A DNA stretch of 64,000 nucleotides from the NCBI GenBank assembly GCA_964543475.1, contig CAZIYJ010000004.1, positions 62,001 to 126,000 on the forward strand, in the 5' to 3' direction. Both the position numbers and the translations under genes were made by a program. This document shows, in pieces, positions 8,381-17,502 of the stretch; positions within the stretch are counted from its first letter, which is position 1, and each line of letters starts with the position of its first letter. The notes under the pieces were generated by a model. That model worked only from the letters and a program-made list of their open reading frames with translations, was not told the origin of the DNA and did no database searches. Origin of the DNA: JAYSYM01 sp964543475 (lineage in GTDB: Bacteria > Bdellovibrionota > Bdellovibrionia > Bdellovibrionales > JAMPXM01).

Positions 8381-9723
8381 GAGCGCTCCTCTTGTTCTTA
8401 ACACTTCAGTTGACTGTGATTAGCTGTGCGACACGAAATCACGTCGCAAATGATTACAACGCTGTATTAGAAGCGCAACCAAAACTTGCGCGAAAAACCA
8501 TCGTAGTCTTTTTAATCGACGGACTTTCCGAGCAAACACTTAAGGCGTCATTGATCGGTATGCCCCATGTAAAATCGTTCTTTGAAACCGATAAAACTAT
8601 CTACCGCGCACACGCACCATTCCCCAGTTTAACTTTCCCCGGAATATCGAGTCTGCTCAAAGAAAAGCCCGTCAGCCAAACTGGCTTTATTGGCAACTCC
8701 TTTTACCTCGGCGATGAAATCGTAAATTTTGAAAAACCCTTAAAACGAAAAATATTCAGCGACCTAATGAACACAGACAGCGTGTTCTCGCGCTTAAAGG
8801 CGCGCGGTGAGCGAAGTATCAGCTTAGATTATGGCCTGGGAATAAATGCGAGCGCTTATTCTCCGATTGAAGACTTAACTTCTCTGTTAGAAATTGCCGA
8901 TGGCAACTACGACTACGCAGATACTAAAAAGATCGAAGCTGTCGAGTTACTGCTTTCCAAAAACCCTCCTGAATACTGGCCCACGTTTATTTTTATTCAT
9001 TTGATAGGGGTCGATTTCCTTTCTCACAGCCAAGGCCCTCTCGCTGCCCCTACTCTTGCTTACGTGATGAGCTTAGACGAAAAACTGAAGCCACTACTTG
9101 AACTGTTAAAGAATTCAGAAAAAAAGCATTCGATCGTTACGATGGTCACTTCGGATCATGGCTTTGCTAATCAGATTAAGTATTCACTTAATATTGAAAA
9201 GGTTGTTTCGGCTCTCGTAAAGAAGAGCGTGGTTTTAAACGAAAGTCGAATGGCTGCGGTATTTCTTCGCGATAAGAAATCAAAAGGCGATGTCGCAGCC
9301 AAACTGTTGAGCCACAAAGGCATCCAGTATGTCGCAATTAAAACTGAAGCAGGCTTTGCGGTTGCTTCTGCTAAAAAGACATTATCTATACGATTGATTC
9401 CGTATTCATCATGCAAAGATGATGGGATCGCAATTTCGATCGAATTGAACCCATGGATTTGCCCAAGCGCACTCAGCGCAGACCACGATCCATTCGGAAC
9501 TCCTTACTTTGTATCGAATCTCGCTCACTACTTTGCCGCAAAACAATCACCTGATTTAGCAGTAATCCCTGACTTCGAAACTGCGTTTTCGAAAGACTCT
9601 GTCGGCTTCCACGGAGGCCCATCTAATGAAGAAACAATTGTACCTGTGCTTTTACGCAACTCCACCATGTCTAGCGGCCAAGCTCCCCCTCTTTGGCGAT
9701 TGCTCGAAGATCTTCTGAAATGA
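8377..9723 (+). CDS. Alkaline-phosphatase-superfamily (phosphodiesterase-type) lipoprotein
   Basis: The TTG start at 8377 lies 8 nt after AAGGAG and overlaps the previous stop. The 448-residue product has a lipobox (VISC, Cys at residue 17). The core resembles type I phosphodiesterase/nucleotide pyrophosphatase: VVFLIDGLS supplies the first metal Asp, APFPSLTFPG the catalytic Thr/Ser region, VDFLSHSQG the Asp/His pair, TSDHGF the next Asp-His pair, and GFHGGPS the last His. It probably hydrolyses phosphodiesters or phosphoesters in the periplasm. The stop overlaps the ATG of the DUF4010 gene (ATGA). Confidence 0.75.
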   Translation: MRALLLFLTLQLTVISCATRNHVANDYNAVLEAQPKLARKTIVVFLIDGLSEQTLKASLIGMPHVKSFFETDKTIYRAHAPFPSLTFPGISSLLKEKPVSQTGFIGNSFYLGDEIVNFEKPLKRKIFSDLMNTDSVFSRLKARGERSISLDYGLGINASAYSPIEDLTSLLEIADGNYDYADTKKIEAVELLLSKNPPEYWPTFIFIHLIGVDFLSHSQGPLAAPTLAYVMSLDEKLKPLLELLKNSEKKHSIVTMVTSDHGFANQIKYSLNIEKVVSALVKKSVVLNESRMAAVFLRDKKSKGDVAAKLLSHKGIQYVAIKTEAGFAVASAKKTLSIRLIPYSSCKDDGIAISIELNPWICPSALSADHDPFGTPYFVSNLAHYFAAKQSPDLAVIPDFETAFSKDSVGFHGGPSNEETIVPVLLRNSTMSSGQAPPLWRLLEDLLK

Positions 9724-10559
9724 AACGTTCAGAGTTTAAGGCTATTGCACTTCTTTTCGTACTTGCTCTGATCGTGATGACTCTACTTCCCGATCGAGCC
9801 GTCGACCCTTGGTCGATCATAAGTCCTCGGCGATTCGGAATTATTGTTCTTGTGATCGCTTCGATCGAGTTTTGCGGATATCTCTTAAGTAAGTATTTAG
9901 GCGCAAATAAGGGAATCTGGCTCACAGGATTTTTAGGTGGCCTTATTTCTAGCACGGCGGCAACCTTAACCGCTTCTCGCGCGGCTCAAAAAAAACCTAA
10001 GTTTTGGAGAAGAGAAGCTGCCGCTGCTGCAGCCGCGCAACTTGCCGCCATTTTAACAATGCTTCCGATCCTCGCTTCAACCTCAACCGATCTTTTTGTT
10101 AAGACTTTGCCGATTATTATTTCAGCCGGCGGAGTCTCTCTGTTCGGAATGATTTGGGCAGGCTCTCGGGCACTTAAAGAGACCGAAGAAATTAAACTAA
10201 AATCGCCGCTCGATCTCAAAAATGTCGCAGGCCTTTCATTATTTCTCATGGCAATTCTTATTATTGTAAACGTGGCTCAACTTTTTACCGGAGAGCTTGG
10301 GGCATTGATCGTAAGCTTTTTAACCGGACTCTTTGAGCTCCACGGACTCTCTCTCGCTAATGCAGTCATGCACCGTGAAAACAAAATACTGATTGAAGAT
10401 GCCTTGCTGAATATCACTGTCGCAATGTGTGCAAGTTTTATGGCGAAAGCTCTGATCGCAAATGCAATTTCTCGAGGTAAATTTTCAATCTTTATGTTCA
10501 CCCTCGCAATTACTATGAGTTTTGCATCCTTAACTGCATGGTTTATAACGAGTAATTGA
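9720..10559 (+). CDS. DUF4010 / MgtC-related integral membrane protein
   Basis: ATG 9720 overlaps the previous stop and is preferred to an upstream start at 9693. The 279-residue protein has about eight hydrophobic segments. The GFLGGLISSTAATLTASRAA block near residue 70 is the hallmark of the DUF4010 half of MgtC/SapB-like proteins (PF13194). The separate N-terminal MgtC domain found in longer homologues is absent, so it is a short form. Function of DUF4010 is not established; membrane transport is possible. It is the last gene of the (+) cluster that begins at the PepSY gene. Confidence 0.75.
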   Translation: MKRSEFKAIALLFVLALIVMTLLPDRAVDPWSIISPRRFGIIVLVIASIEFCGYLLSKYLGANKGIWLTGFLGGLISSTAATLTASRAAQKKPKFWRREAAAAAAAQLAAILTMLPILASTSTDLFVKTLPIIISAGGVSLFGMIWAGSRALKETEEIKLKSPLDLKNVAGLSLFLMAILIIVNVAQLFTGELGALIVSFLTGLFELHGLSLANAVMHRENKILIEDALLNITVAMCASFMAKALIANAISRGKFSIFMFTLAITMSFASLTAWFITSN

Positions 10560-10675
10560 GACTTTTATTCTCGATTTCAAGTAACTCGGTCAGTTTGACC
10601 TACACTTTCTAGCAAATACCTAAACTTGAGATAACAAGACCCTTCGAGTACGTTAGTTCCAGGAAGTGAGGGGCT

Positions 10676-11131
10676 GTGACAACACTTGAAGAAATTTCGC
10701 CTTACCTCGATGAATCTGAGCCGTCCGATTTCTTTCTCTCTCTAATGAACAAAGTCGTTTTGGTCGTCGACGACAGCCTTGAAACTCAACGCTTCCTCGC
10801 TCGAATTTTGCACTCTCTCGGACTAGAGGTTCACTGTGCCGCAAATGGCGAAGAAGCACTTCGAATTTTTGAAAAGGCACTGCCGGATGTTGTTTTGATG
10901 GATCTTCAAATGCCGACACTCAATGGGTTTGATGCCACCTTTGCACTGCGAGCGGCTGGATATAAAGCGCCAATAATTGCCGTCACTGCCGACTCTCGCC
11001 AAGAAACTAAAATTGAGTGTTTACGAAATGGCTTTAATGGGCTCATTGCAAAACCAGTTGATCGCCGGCATCTTGGAGAAATGATTCACTTCAGCGTTTC
11101 GAATCGGCATAATTTAGGTTTTGATAACTGA
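10676..11131 (+). CDS. Single-domain response regulator (CheY-like receiver)
   Basis: A 151-residue protein with a GTG start behind GAGGGG. A 25-residue N-terminal extension is followed by one receiver domain with all key residues: VVDDS (acidic pair), LMDLQMP (phospho-acceptor Asp near 78), AVTAD (switch Thr) and IAKPVD (Lys near 122). No output domain is present, so it should act by protein contact. It converges on the hybrid kinase gene with 13 nt between stops; that kinase has its own receiver, so pairing is uncertain. The sequence YLDESEPSDFF in the extension is acidic and unusual. Confidence 0.9.
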   Translation: MTTLEEISPYLDESEPSDFFLSLMNKVVLVVDDSLETQRFLARILHSLGLEVHCAANGEEALRIFEKALPDVVLMDLQMPTLNGFDATFALRAAGYKAPIIAVTADSRQETKIECLRNGFNGLIAKPVDRRHLGEMIHFSVSNRHNLGFDN

Positions 11132-11144
11132 CTCTATTTACCAG

Positions 11145-14100
11145 CTAGTGCAAATTTTTCTGAAGTGTCTTTGCAATTTCAGCGGCAAGAGACTTTGGCG
11201 AAATAGGCTTTGCGATATGCGACTGGAACCCCGCATTGATTGCGTCGGCGATTTCTTGCGGTCGAACATAGGCAGTTAATGCAATTGCCGGAATCTTAGA
11301 TGATGGCTGCTCCGAACGATACCGGCGCATGAATTCAAGCCCATTTTCATCTGGCATTCCGATGTCGCTTAGAATGAGGTCTGGCTTCTCGCGTGAAAGA
11401 ACTTCCCGCGCCTGCTGGGCTGACTCCGCAGTCAACACTTCTGCCCCTCGCTTCTTTAGCAACCTCACTACCAACTCGCGATTATCAACTGAATCTTCGA
11501 CCAATAGAATCTTAATTCCCTGCAAACTCACTTCCGGCAAAGCTTCACTCTCTCGGATGGCTTCTTCACGCGCCATTTGGGGAGCACTGTACGAATAGCC
11601 CGTGATGATCGGAAGTCGAACCGTAAAAGTTGCTCCTTCGCCGTGACCCGCACTTCGCACCTGCACCGTGCCACCATGAATTTCGACTAAGCTTTTTACA
11701 ATTGAAAGACCGAGCCCGAGTCCGCCGTACTTGCGAGTCGTTGAGCTATCCGCTTGTCTAAAGCGATCAAAAACGTAAGGTAAGAATTCTTCTTTGATAC
11801 CGATTCCAGTGTCAGTCACTTCAAAAACACAATCGTTGTCATCTTGTTTTACTTCAAGAGTTACGCTTCCTCCCGAAGGAGTGAACTTCACTGCATTGTT
11901 CACTAAATTCCAAATGATCTGATGAAGCCTCGTTGGATCAGCCATAAATTTAGAAGGCGCTGAAGCCGATTTAAAATGGACGGAGACCCCTTTTGTTTCA
12001 GCGGTCTGCTTTATAGCAGAAGCCACCCCTGAAGCGACTTCGCCAGGAGAAATCGCCTGAGGAACATAGGCAATTTTGCCGGTGATAATTGATGAGACAT
12101 CTAAGAGATCGGCAACGATCTGAGTTTGCAGTCGAGTATTTCGTTGGATCGTCGCTAGTGATTTCTTAAGCTCATCTCTCGATAAGCTTTCCATCTCTCC
12201 CATCAGTAGATCGGCATGCCCTTGTATCACATTAATCGGAGTTCTGAGTTCATGCGAAAGAGTTGCCAAGAACTCATCTTTCACACGGTTTAGACCTTGA
12301 GCTTCTCGGAACAGGCGTGAATTTTCGATTGCAATACCAGCCCGTGTGCAAAGTTCTTCTGCTAGCCTTAGATCAGAGCTACTGAAGCGACGTCGAGACT
12401 CTTGAGTTGTCACCAATGTGAGTACGCCAATCACTTCACTACTTACCTTGATTGGCACACAGATGTAAGAGAAGAAGCCTATCTCTTCAATTATTTTCCA
12501 ATGTTCCTCGTCGACAGCGGCTGACCGAAGAAGCTCTAAAGGGATTTCTTCGACAAACTCTGAAGTTTTAGTTCGCAAGACATTCGGAGCACCTATTGGC
12601 GAATCGTATTTCGTTGGATACTTTCTGTTAAGCTCCCAAGCCCATTTCACTTTTTCTGGATCACTATGCGCCACTGCAACTTGCTTTAACTTTCCATTTT
12701 CATCGAGCATTTGCACTGCGCACCAGTCGGCGATCGAAGGCACACTCACTTTTGTTAACGACTTAAGAATCTCTTCGAGATTGAGCGAAGAAGTAAGTGC
12801 CGCACTCGCCTCCGCGAGAAAAGAAAGACGCTCTGCTGCCTTAAGCTCCTCTTGTCGACTGATATTCGCTTCAATGAGCTGAAATCTTTCAGCCTCAAGC
12901 CGCTTTCGCTCCGTAATATCTTCAGATATGCCAACTAAATACTTTGGGTGTCCACCGTCATCGTAGATAGGGATCTTCTTGGTATGAAGTGTTCTAATAC
13001 CATGCGGGGTTGTGATTTCTTCATCGGGAATATCGAATGCCTCTGTGCCCTCAAGAACTTGACGATCCTTGCTTTGGAATCGCTTGGCTTCTTCATTATC
13101 AAAAAAGTCGTAATCAGACTTTCCGATCAGCTGATCTCGAGAAACTCCGAGCAATTTTTCGCCAGCCTTGTTGAAACTTACGAACTTAAGGTCTTTGGCA
13201 TCTTTAACAAAGATCATATGTGGAATGTTTTCGAGAACCGACTCCGAGAATATATAAGCTTCGCTCAGCTCTTTCGTTCGCTCTTCGACTGCCTTTTCGA
13301 GATTTTCATTTACTTCAACTAACCGCTGCTCAATGAGCTTAGAGTCTTGAATATCGGTAGAAGTACCAAACCAGTAAATAATTTCTCCGAGATCGTTTCT
13401 AATCGCAGTGCCACGGGTTTTAAACCATTTATATTCACCATCAAAACGTCTGATTCGGTATTCGACATCATACGGGTGGTCGCCACTAACAGCACCCCTC
13501 CAGTGCGTGGCAACACGCTCACGATCGTCCGGGTGAATCACCTGATCCAGCCAGTTTAAGCCGAGCTGCAAAATTTCAGGGATTCCAGTAAATTCGGTCC
13601 ACTGCTTGCTTAAGTAATCGCAGCTCCCGTCAGGCTTGCAAGTCCAAACAAGTTGCGGGAGTGTTTCAGTCAAAGTTCGATAACGCCATTCGCTTTCTTT
13701 TAATCGACGACGTGATATCACTTGTTCCGTCACATCTACGGCATGATCGTAAACAGCATAGGCGGTGTTGTTCTGATCGAAAATCGGGACATAGATGTAA
13801 GTGTAGTAACGATCTTCTATCTCTCCATCGACTTCACGCTTATGACGAACAAGAGCTTCGCTTTCGAAATGAGATTTACCGGTCCTCATCACTTCCTTAA
13901 GCAAGATATCAAACCCCTGCCCAGCGAGCTCCGGAATCGCATCGAGGAGTGGTAGGCCAAGAAGTTGTCGATTCGGGAAGAGCGCTTGGTACTGAGGATT
14001 GACTCGATCAAAAACTAAATCCTCGCCGCGCCAAATGGCCATTGATGCCGGCGATGCCTGAAAAATCTGTTCAAGCTTAAACTTCTCTGCTGTAAGTTCG

Positions 14101-14495
14101 ATTTCTCGTTTTTTTAGATTTTCTTCGGCAAGCTTTCGATCGGTAATATTGAGACAAGTGCCAATAAAGCGCGATGGTTTACCGGATGCATCTTTTTGTA
14201 CCTGGCCTAAAACATTGAACCACACTGTCTTACCAGTCGTCGGCTGAACGACTCGATAGTCAATATTGTAATTGCCGCCCTCTGAAATGGTTTTTTCGAT
14301 ATGATTTTTAACTCGCTCTTGATCGTCAGGGTGAATCAAACCAACTGCATAATCGAGAGATTCATGATTTTCGCTTATGCCCCAGTCAGCGAGCATCTGC
14401 TCACTGAAAAACATCTTCCCCGTCTGAATATTCCAGTCGTAGAAGCCGATGTGTGAGGCCTTGATAGCTAGGATCAACTGTTCTGAATTGTTCAT
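11145..14495 (-). CDS. Cytosolic PAS-PAS-PAS-PAS-GAF hybrid histidine kinase with receiver
   Basis: ATG 14495 gives 1,116 residues with no membrane segment. Four PAS-type sensory repeats come first (about 1-115, 140-255, 265-395, 425-535); the first and third carry the PAS_3-type IHPDDxERV motif. A GAF domain (about 560-720) follows. The HisKA H-box is FLATLSHELRTP, the ATPase shows NLVNNAVKF, DTGIGI and GGLGLGLSIV, and a C-terminal receiver has LLVEDS, LSDIGMP and AKPIS. All catalytic residues look intact. It senses an intracellular or diffusible cue. The nearest output candidate is the convergent receiver gene. An upstream start at 14534 would add 13 unrelated residues. Confidence 0.92.
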   Translation of the reverse strand: MNNSEQLILAIKASHIGFYDWNIQTGKMFFSEQMLADWGISENHESLDYAVGLIHPDDQERVKNHIEKTISEGGNYNIDYRVVQPTTGKTVWFNVLGQVQKDASGKPSRFIGTCLNITDRKLAEENLKKREIELTAEKFKLEQIFQASPASMAIWRGEDLVFDRVNPQYQALFPNRQLLGLPLLDAIPELAGQGFDILLKEVMRTGKSHFESEALVRHKREVDGEIEDRYYTYIYVPIFDQNNTAYAVYDHAVDVTEQVISRRRLKESEWRYRTLTETLPQLVWTCKPDGSCDYLSKQWTEFTGIPEILQLGLNWLDQVIHPDDRERVATHWRGAVSGDHPYDVEYRIRRFDGEYKWFKTRGTAIRNDLGEIIYWFGTSTDIQDSKLIEQRLVEVNENLEKAVEERTKELSEAYIFSESVLENIPHMIFVKDAKDLKFVSFNKAGEKLLGVSRDQLIGKSDYDFFDNEEAKRFQSKDRQVLEGTEAFDIPDEEITTPHGIRTLHTKKIPIYDDGGHPKYLVGISEDITERKRLEAERFQLIEANISRQEELKAAERLSFLAEASAALTSSLNLEEILKSLTKVSVPSIADWCAVQMLDENGKLKQVAVAHSDPEKVKWAWELNRKYPTKYDSPIGAPNVLRTKTSEFVEEIPLELLRSAAVDEEHWKIIEEIGFFSYICVPIKVSSEVIGVLTLVTTQESRRRFSSSDLRLAEELCTRAGIAIENSRLFREAQGLNRVKDEFLATLSHELRTPINVIQGHADLLMGEMESLSRDELKKSLATIQRNTRLQTQIVADLLDVSSIITGKIAYVPQAISPGEVASGVASAIKQTAETKGVSVHFKSASAPSKFMADPTRLHQIIWNLVNNAVKFTPSGGSVTLEVKQDDNDCVFEVTDTGIGIKEEFLPYVFDRFRQADSSTTRKYGGLGLGLSIVKSLVEIHGGTVQVRSAGHGEGATFTVRLPIITGYSYSAPQMAREEAIRESEALPEVSLQGIKILLVEDSVDNRELVVRLLKKRGAEVLTAESAQQAREVLSREKPDLILSDIGMPDENGLEFMRRYRSEQPSSKIPAIALTAYVRPQEIADAINAGFQSHIAKPISPKSLAAEIAKTLQKNLH

Positions 14496-14600
14496 TGATG
14501 ATCCAGAATTACTACATCGAACCCTTAGTCGCATTAAGGATAAGAATTTATGTAGAAATTCACAATTCTTGGGTTTCGAAATTATTAAACGATTTTAGTT

Positions 14601-15584
14601 TCAGCCCCAAAGAGCCGGAGATGGTGGGTAGATTGTACTACCTTCAAAATGCAGTCCTTCATCTCGGTCTTTTGCTAAGAGCAGTGGTCCATCAAGATCG
14701 ACAAATTCTGCGTCTTGAGCAATGAGCATTGCAGGCGCCATTGCTAATGACGAGCTCACCATGCATCCGACCATAACGCCGAACTTTCTCTCCCGCGCAG
14801 CTTTCGCAAGAGCCAGTGCCTCCGTTAACCCACCAGTCTTATCCAGTTTGATGTTTACAAACTCATACAAGCCTATAAGACGATCAAGACTCTCAAGTCC
14901 ATGGACTGACTCATCAGCACAGATCGGAACCAATCGTTTAAGACCACGTAATAGCTCATCGTCGGCTGCTGCAACAGGCTGTTCAATCAGTGAGTATCCG
15001 GCCTCTTTGCATGCCTCGAGGTGACGAACAATGTTGCCGGCATTCCAGCCTTCGTTCGCATCTGCGATCAATTTTGAATTTGGTGCGGCCTTACGAACTG
15101 CAAATATCCGATCGATGTCACCTTCTGGTGCACCCATTTTAATTTTTAAGATTGGTCGATGAGCTGACTTCTTTGCATTTTCAAACATCGCATCGACTGA
15201 ACCCAGACTAATGGTGAAAGCAGTTTCAACTGGTTTCAAATCACGAATTCCAGCCAAGATATGAGCCCGAGTATTTTTCTGTTTTGCCTCAATATCCCAA
15301 AGAGCGCAGTCGAGCGCATTCCTCGCGGCACCAGCAGGAATTATTGACTGAAGTCGGTCGCGACTTGCACCTTGCTCAATAATTACTTTAATTTTTTCGA
15401 TTTGGTCGACGACAGTTTCAATTGATTCTTTGTATCGGGAGTACGGAACACATTCACCTCGACCTAAAAATGTGCCATCAGCGATTTCTGCAACTACTAC
15501 CGCCGCCTCAGTTTTTGAGCCTCGCGCAATCGTAAACTGCCCTGCAATAGAAAATTTTTCGACTCGAAGAGTAAGCTTTCTCAT
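14601..15584 (-). CDS. L-Ala-D/L-Glu epimerase (enolase superfamily)
   Basis: A 327-residue enolase-superfamily enzyme of the dipeptide epimerase type (YcjG/YkfB). Signs in order: TARGSKTEA substrate loop near 18, ILKIKMG with the catalytic Lys pair near 160, metal ligands in IADANEGW, LIEQP and CADES, the second catalytic Lys in NIKLDKTGG, and the family tail VDLDGPLLL. It epimerises L-Ala-D-Glu from peptidoglycan to L-Ala-L-Glu so it can be degraded, which fits an organism that digests cell walls. The degenerate regulator gene lies 37 nt upstream on the same strand and could be co-transcribed. Confidence 0.88.
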   Translation of the reverse strand: MRKLTLRVEKFSIAGQFTIARGSKTEAAVVVAEIADGTFLGRGECVPYSRYKESIETVVDQIEKIKVIIEQGASRDRLQSIIPAGAARNALDCALWDIEAKQKNTRAHILAGIRDLKPVETAFTISLGSVDAMFENAKKSAHRPILKIKMGAPEGDIDRIFAVRKAAPNSKLIADANEGWNAGNIVRHLEACKEAGYSLIEQPVAAADDELLRGLKRLVPICADESVHGLESLDRLIGLYEFVNIKLDKTGGLTEALALAKAARERKFGVMVGCMVSSSLAMAPAMLIAQDAEFVDLDGPLLLAKDRDEGLHFEGSTIYPPSPALWG

Positions 15585-15621
15585 CTAGAAAGCGTAGATC
15601 ACAGTTTTTAGATCGGCAAAT

Positions 15622-16302
15622 TTAATTTTCGGTCACGACGACACAGTAACCTTCGCCATAGACTGTTTTTATTTCAACATTGGCGCCAGCAAGTTTTTTT
15701 CGAAGTGAAGTAATATGAGGGTCGACGACGCGATCTGCTCCCTCACCCCAGACTTCTTTTGATAGCTGCTTTCGGGGTAAAACTCTGCCTTCTGCATTGA
15801 GAAGAGCGTTAAAGATCTTCGCTTCCGTGACTCCGAGTTTAACTGGCGCTCCGCCTTTGATCACAAGAGACATTTTAGAGAAGTCTAAAACGATGTCGGC
15901 GAGAACTCTCTGGGCCTGGGTTGTGTCTTCGCGAACCCTTCTCATTTTCGATTTAACCCGAGCAACTAACTCTTCGGTGCCGAAAGGTCTTTCGATATAA
16001 TCATCTGCTCCGGCATTAAACGCTTCGATTCGCTTTAATGCATCACTGACATTAGCGACAAATATAAAGCGGCAGTTATGAATCATTGGGTCACTGCGAA
16101 GTCGCCGACAGACTTCGATCGCATCGATTTCAGGATACGCAAGTTCAAGGATAATCACTTGTGGCTTAAATTTATAAGCAAACTCAAAACCTTTAACTCC
16201 ACAGTGTGCGGTGATCACTTCGAATTTCTTTGATAGAAGTTGGCTGACTTGTTCACGAACAGTCGAACCACTTTCAACAACTAGCACAAGCTCACGATTC
16301 AC
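15622..16302 (-). CDS. OmpR-family regulator with degenerate receiver domain
   Basis: A 226-residue protein with an N-terminal receiver fold and a C-terminal OmpR/PhoB winged helix (LGVTEAKIFNALL, VLPRKQLSKEVWG, VDPHITSLRKKL, VYGEGYCV). The fold is kept but the phosphorylation site is not: the acidic pair is E10-S11, the acceptor Asp is Glu (E53 in IILELAYPE), the switch Thr position reads VAN, and the conserved Lys is Arg (R105 in YIERPF). It is therefore an atypical, probably phosphorylation-independent DNA-binding regulator. No partner kinase is adjacent. The epimerase gene follows 37 nt downstream and may be its target or operon partner. Confidence 0.88.
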   Translation of the reverse strand: MNRELVLVVESGSTVREQVSQLLSKKFEVITAHCGVKGFEFAYKFKPQVIILELAYPEIDAIEVCRRLRSDPMIHNCRFIFVANVSDALKRIEAFNAGADDYIERPFGTEELVARVKSKMRRVREDTTQAQRVLADIVLDFSKMSLVIKGGAPVKLGVTEAKIFNALLNAEGRVLPRKQLSKEVWGEGADRVVDPHITSLRKKLAGANVEIKTVYGEGYCVVVTEN

Positions 16303-16550
16303 TACTCACCCTTGATCCTCATTAAAAAACTGAGGCAATTGGTATTATTAATAGTAAGAGTCAATTCTCGATAAAGATATTTTTATATCCAGCTTGAATC
16401 AATTCATTTATAAACAAGGAGTGTTTATTATCAAAATGACCTCTACTGTGCCACTGATTCGGCTCAGGACGATCTGAGGCTCTAGAAGAGAAAAGCCAGC
16501 TTCTTGCTGGCTTCTCAATATGGCCTTGACCTGATGACAGAAATGCTATT
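16303..16550. other. Intergenic region between regulator and FliG-like gene
   Basis: About 250 nt without a convincing gene. It holds the upstream region of the OmpR-type regulator (AT-rich, 16310-16430) and the terminator of the FliG-like gene. A GTG at 16431 after AAGGA would encode only 18 residues and is not supported otherwise. Confidence 0.5.
16491..16516 (-). terminator. Intrinsic terminator of the FliG-like gene
   Basis: Perfect 8-bp inverted repeat AAGCCAGC (16493-16500) and GCTGGCTT (16506-16513) with a 5-nt loop. Read on the minus strand the stem is followed by TTTTCTCTTC. It lies about 35 nt after the stop of the minus-strand gene ending at 16551. Confidence 0.8.
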
Positions 16551-17306
16551 TTAAGCGATTTTCTTTATCTGATCGAGCTTTCCACGCAAACGAAGTACTT
16601 CTTGTTTTAGTACTGAGTTCTCATTTGAGAGAACAGTTAGTCGCTTCTTTAAAAGAATAGTATCGCTATTGCCCGCTCCATTTGGCACATTCGCAGTGCC
16701 TGAAGCCGCACCTGGCGACATTTCTGGATAAGGAGTATGAAACTCAGCATTAGCTTCGTACTGAATTTTTGACGAGTCCGATTGGCTGACCGACGAAGAA
16801 CTACTTCCGGCTGTAGTGCGCGGCTTTCTGAGCGCCTCTTCGATACCCTCTTCGACTACTAGCTTAGCGTCGATCTTTTCCATCCGAAGGCGTCCTTCAG
16901 AAATCATCTTTCGAACGTCAGTGATCACACGACTAAAAGTAGTATTGATTTCAGCGGGTGTAGGTTGTGAAGCGTTGAATTGCTCCATCACTGCTCGTCG
17001 TTGCCCGTTTGACATTGCAGTTGTAAAGCGATCACGGTTTGATTCATCAAGCCCATGGAGCATCACCGCAAGCGATAAAATCTGCAGGTTAGCAACGACC
17101 TCCATAAGAGCCTCGTTATCCCATCCGCAAATTTTTTGCATACTCAAGAGCTTCTCGCCCATCATCTCAGCCCATCGAGGATCTTCTTCCTTTACGATCT
17201 CGAGAAACTTTATTTGTTTCTGCGGACCCGATGTCTCAATTAGATTCAAGAGCTGAAGAAATCCACCCGGCTTACGATAGCGATCTAACATTGCCATTCT
17301 AAACAC
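16551..17306 (-). CDS. Orphan FliG C-terminal-domain protein with coiled-coil tail
   Basis: A 251-residue cytosolic protein. Residues about 12-140 align by eye with the FliG C-terminal domain: GGFLQLLNLIE, KFLEIVKEEDPRWAEMM, then LAVMLHGLDESNRDRFTTAM, QRRAVMEQFN and a helix ending ISEGRLRM, matching ALKGA..LREKFLRNMSxRAAEML..EEGEI in FliG. The FliG N and middle domains and the EHPQ motif are absent. A Ser-rich linker (about 160-205) leads to a C-terminal coiled coil (LLKKRLTVLSNENSVLKQEV). No flagellar gene is near, and charged torque residues appear lost. A scaffold or MotAB-independent role is possible. Alternative: an unrelated helical repeat. Confidence 0.7.
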   Translation of the reverse strand: MFRMAMLDRYRKPGGFLQLLNLIETSGPQKQIKFLEIVKEEDPRWAEMMGEKLLSMQKICGWDNEALMEVVANLQILSLAVMLHGLDESNRDRFTTAMSNGQRRAVMEQFNASQPTPAEINTTFSRVITDVRKMISEGRLRMEKIDAKLVVEEGIEEALRKPRTTAGSSSSSVSQSDSSKIQYEANAEFHTPYPEMSPGAASGTANVPNGAGNSDTILLKKRLTVLSNENSVLKQEVLRLRGKLDQIKKIA

Positions 17307-17363
17307 CCCGTATTTAAAACTTTCGGCGCTAGACCTTCGGACCGTTAGCTCCTTTTTGATAAT

Positions 17364-17381
17364 TAAACGAATCTTCGTTTA
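17364..17381. promoter_or_regulatory. Perfect palindrome, candidate operator
   Basis: TAAACGAA (17364-17371), two central bases, TTCGTTTA (17374-17381): 8-bp arms with no mismatch, in the divergent region between the FliG-like gene and the amidotransferase gene. No U-tract follows, so a DNA-binding site is likelier than a terminator. Confidence 0.4.
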
Positions 17382-17455
17382 TAGAGCACACAAAGAAATG
17401 TTCTGAGACAACTTCATAGTCGGAAATACAAATTTTAAAGAAAATGCCGATCTCT

Positions 17456-17484
17456 TTGACAGCGTCTCAATATCAGACGTTAAT
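17456..17484 (+). promoter_or_regulatory. Candidate sigma-70 promoter of the class II amidotransferase
   Basis: TTGACA at 17456-17461, a 17-nt spacer, and GTTAAT at 17479-17484. The gene start is 19 nt downstream, with its GAGG ribosome site at the predicted 5' end of the transcript. Confidence 0.45.
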
Positions 17485-17502
17485 CTTCTTGAGGTTAATT
17501 AA

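Noticed and set aside
16431..16487. 18-residue frame after AAGGA
   Set aside because: Too short, ribosome site too close to the GTG, no independent support.
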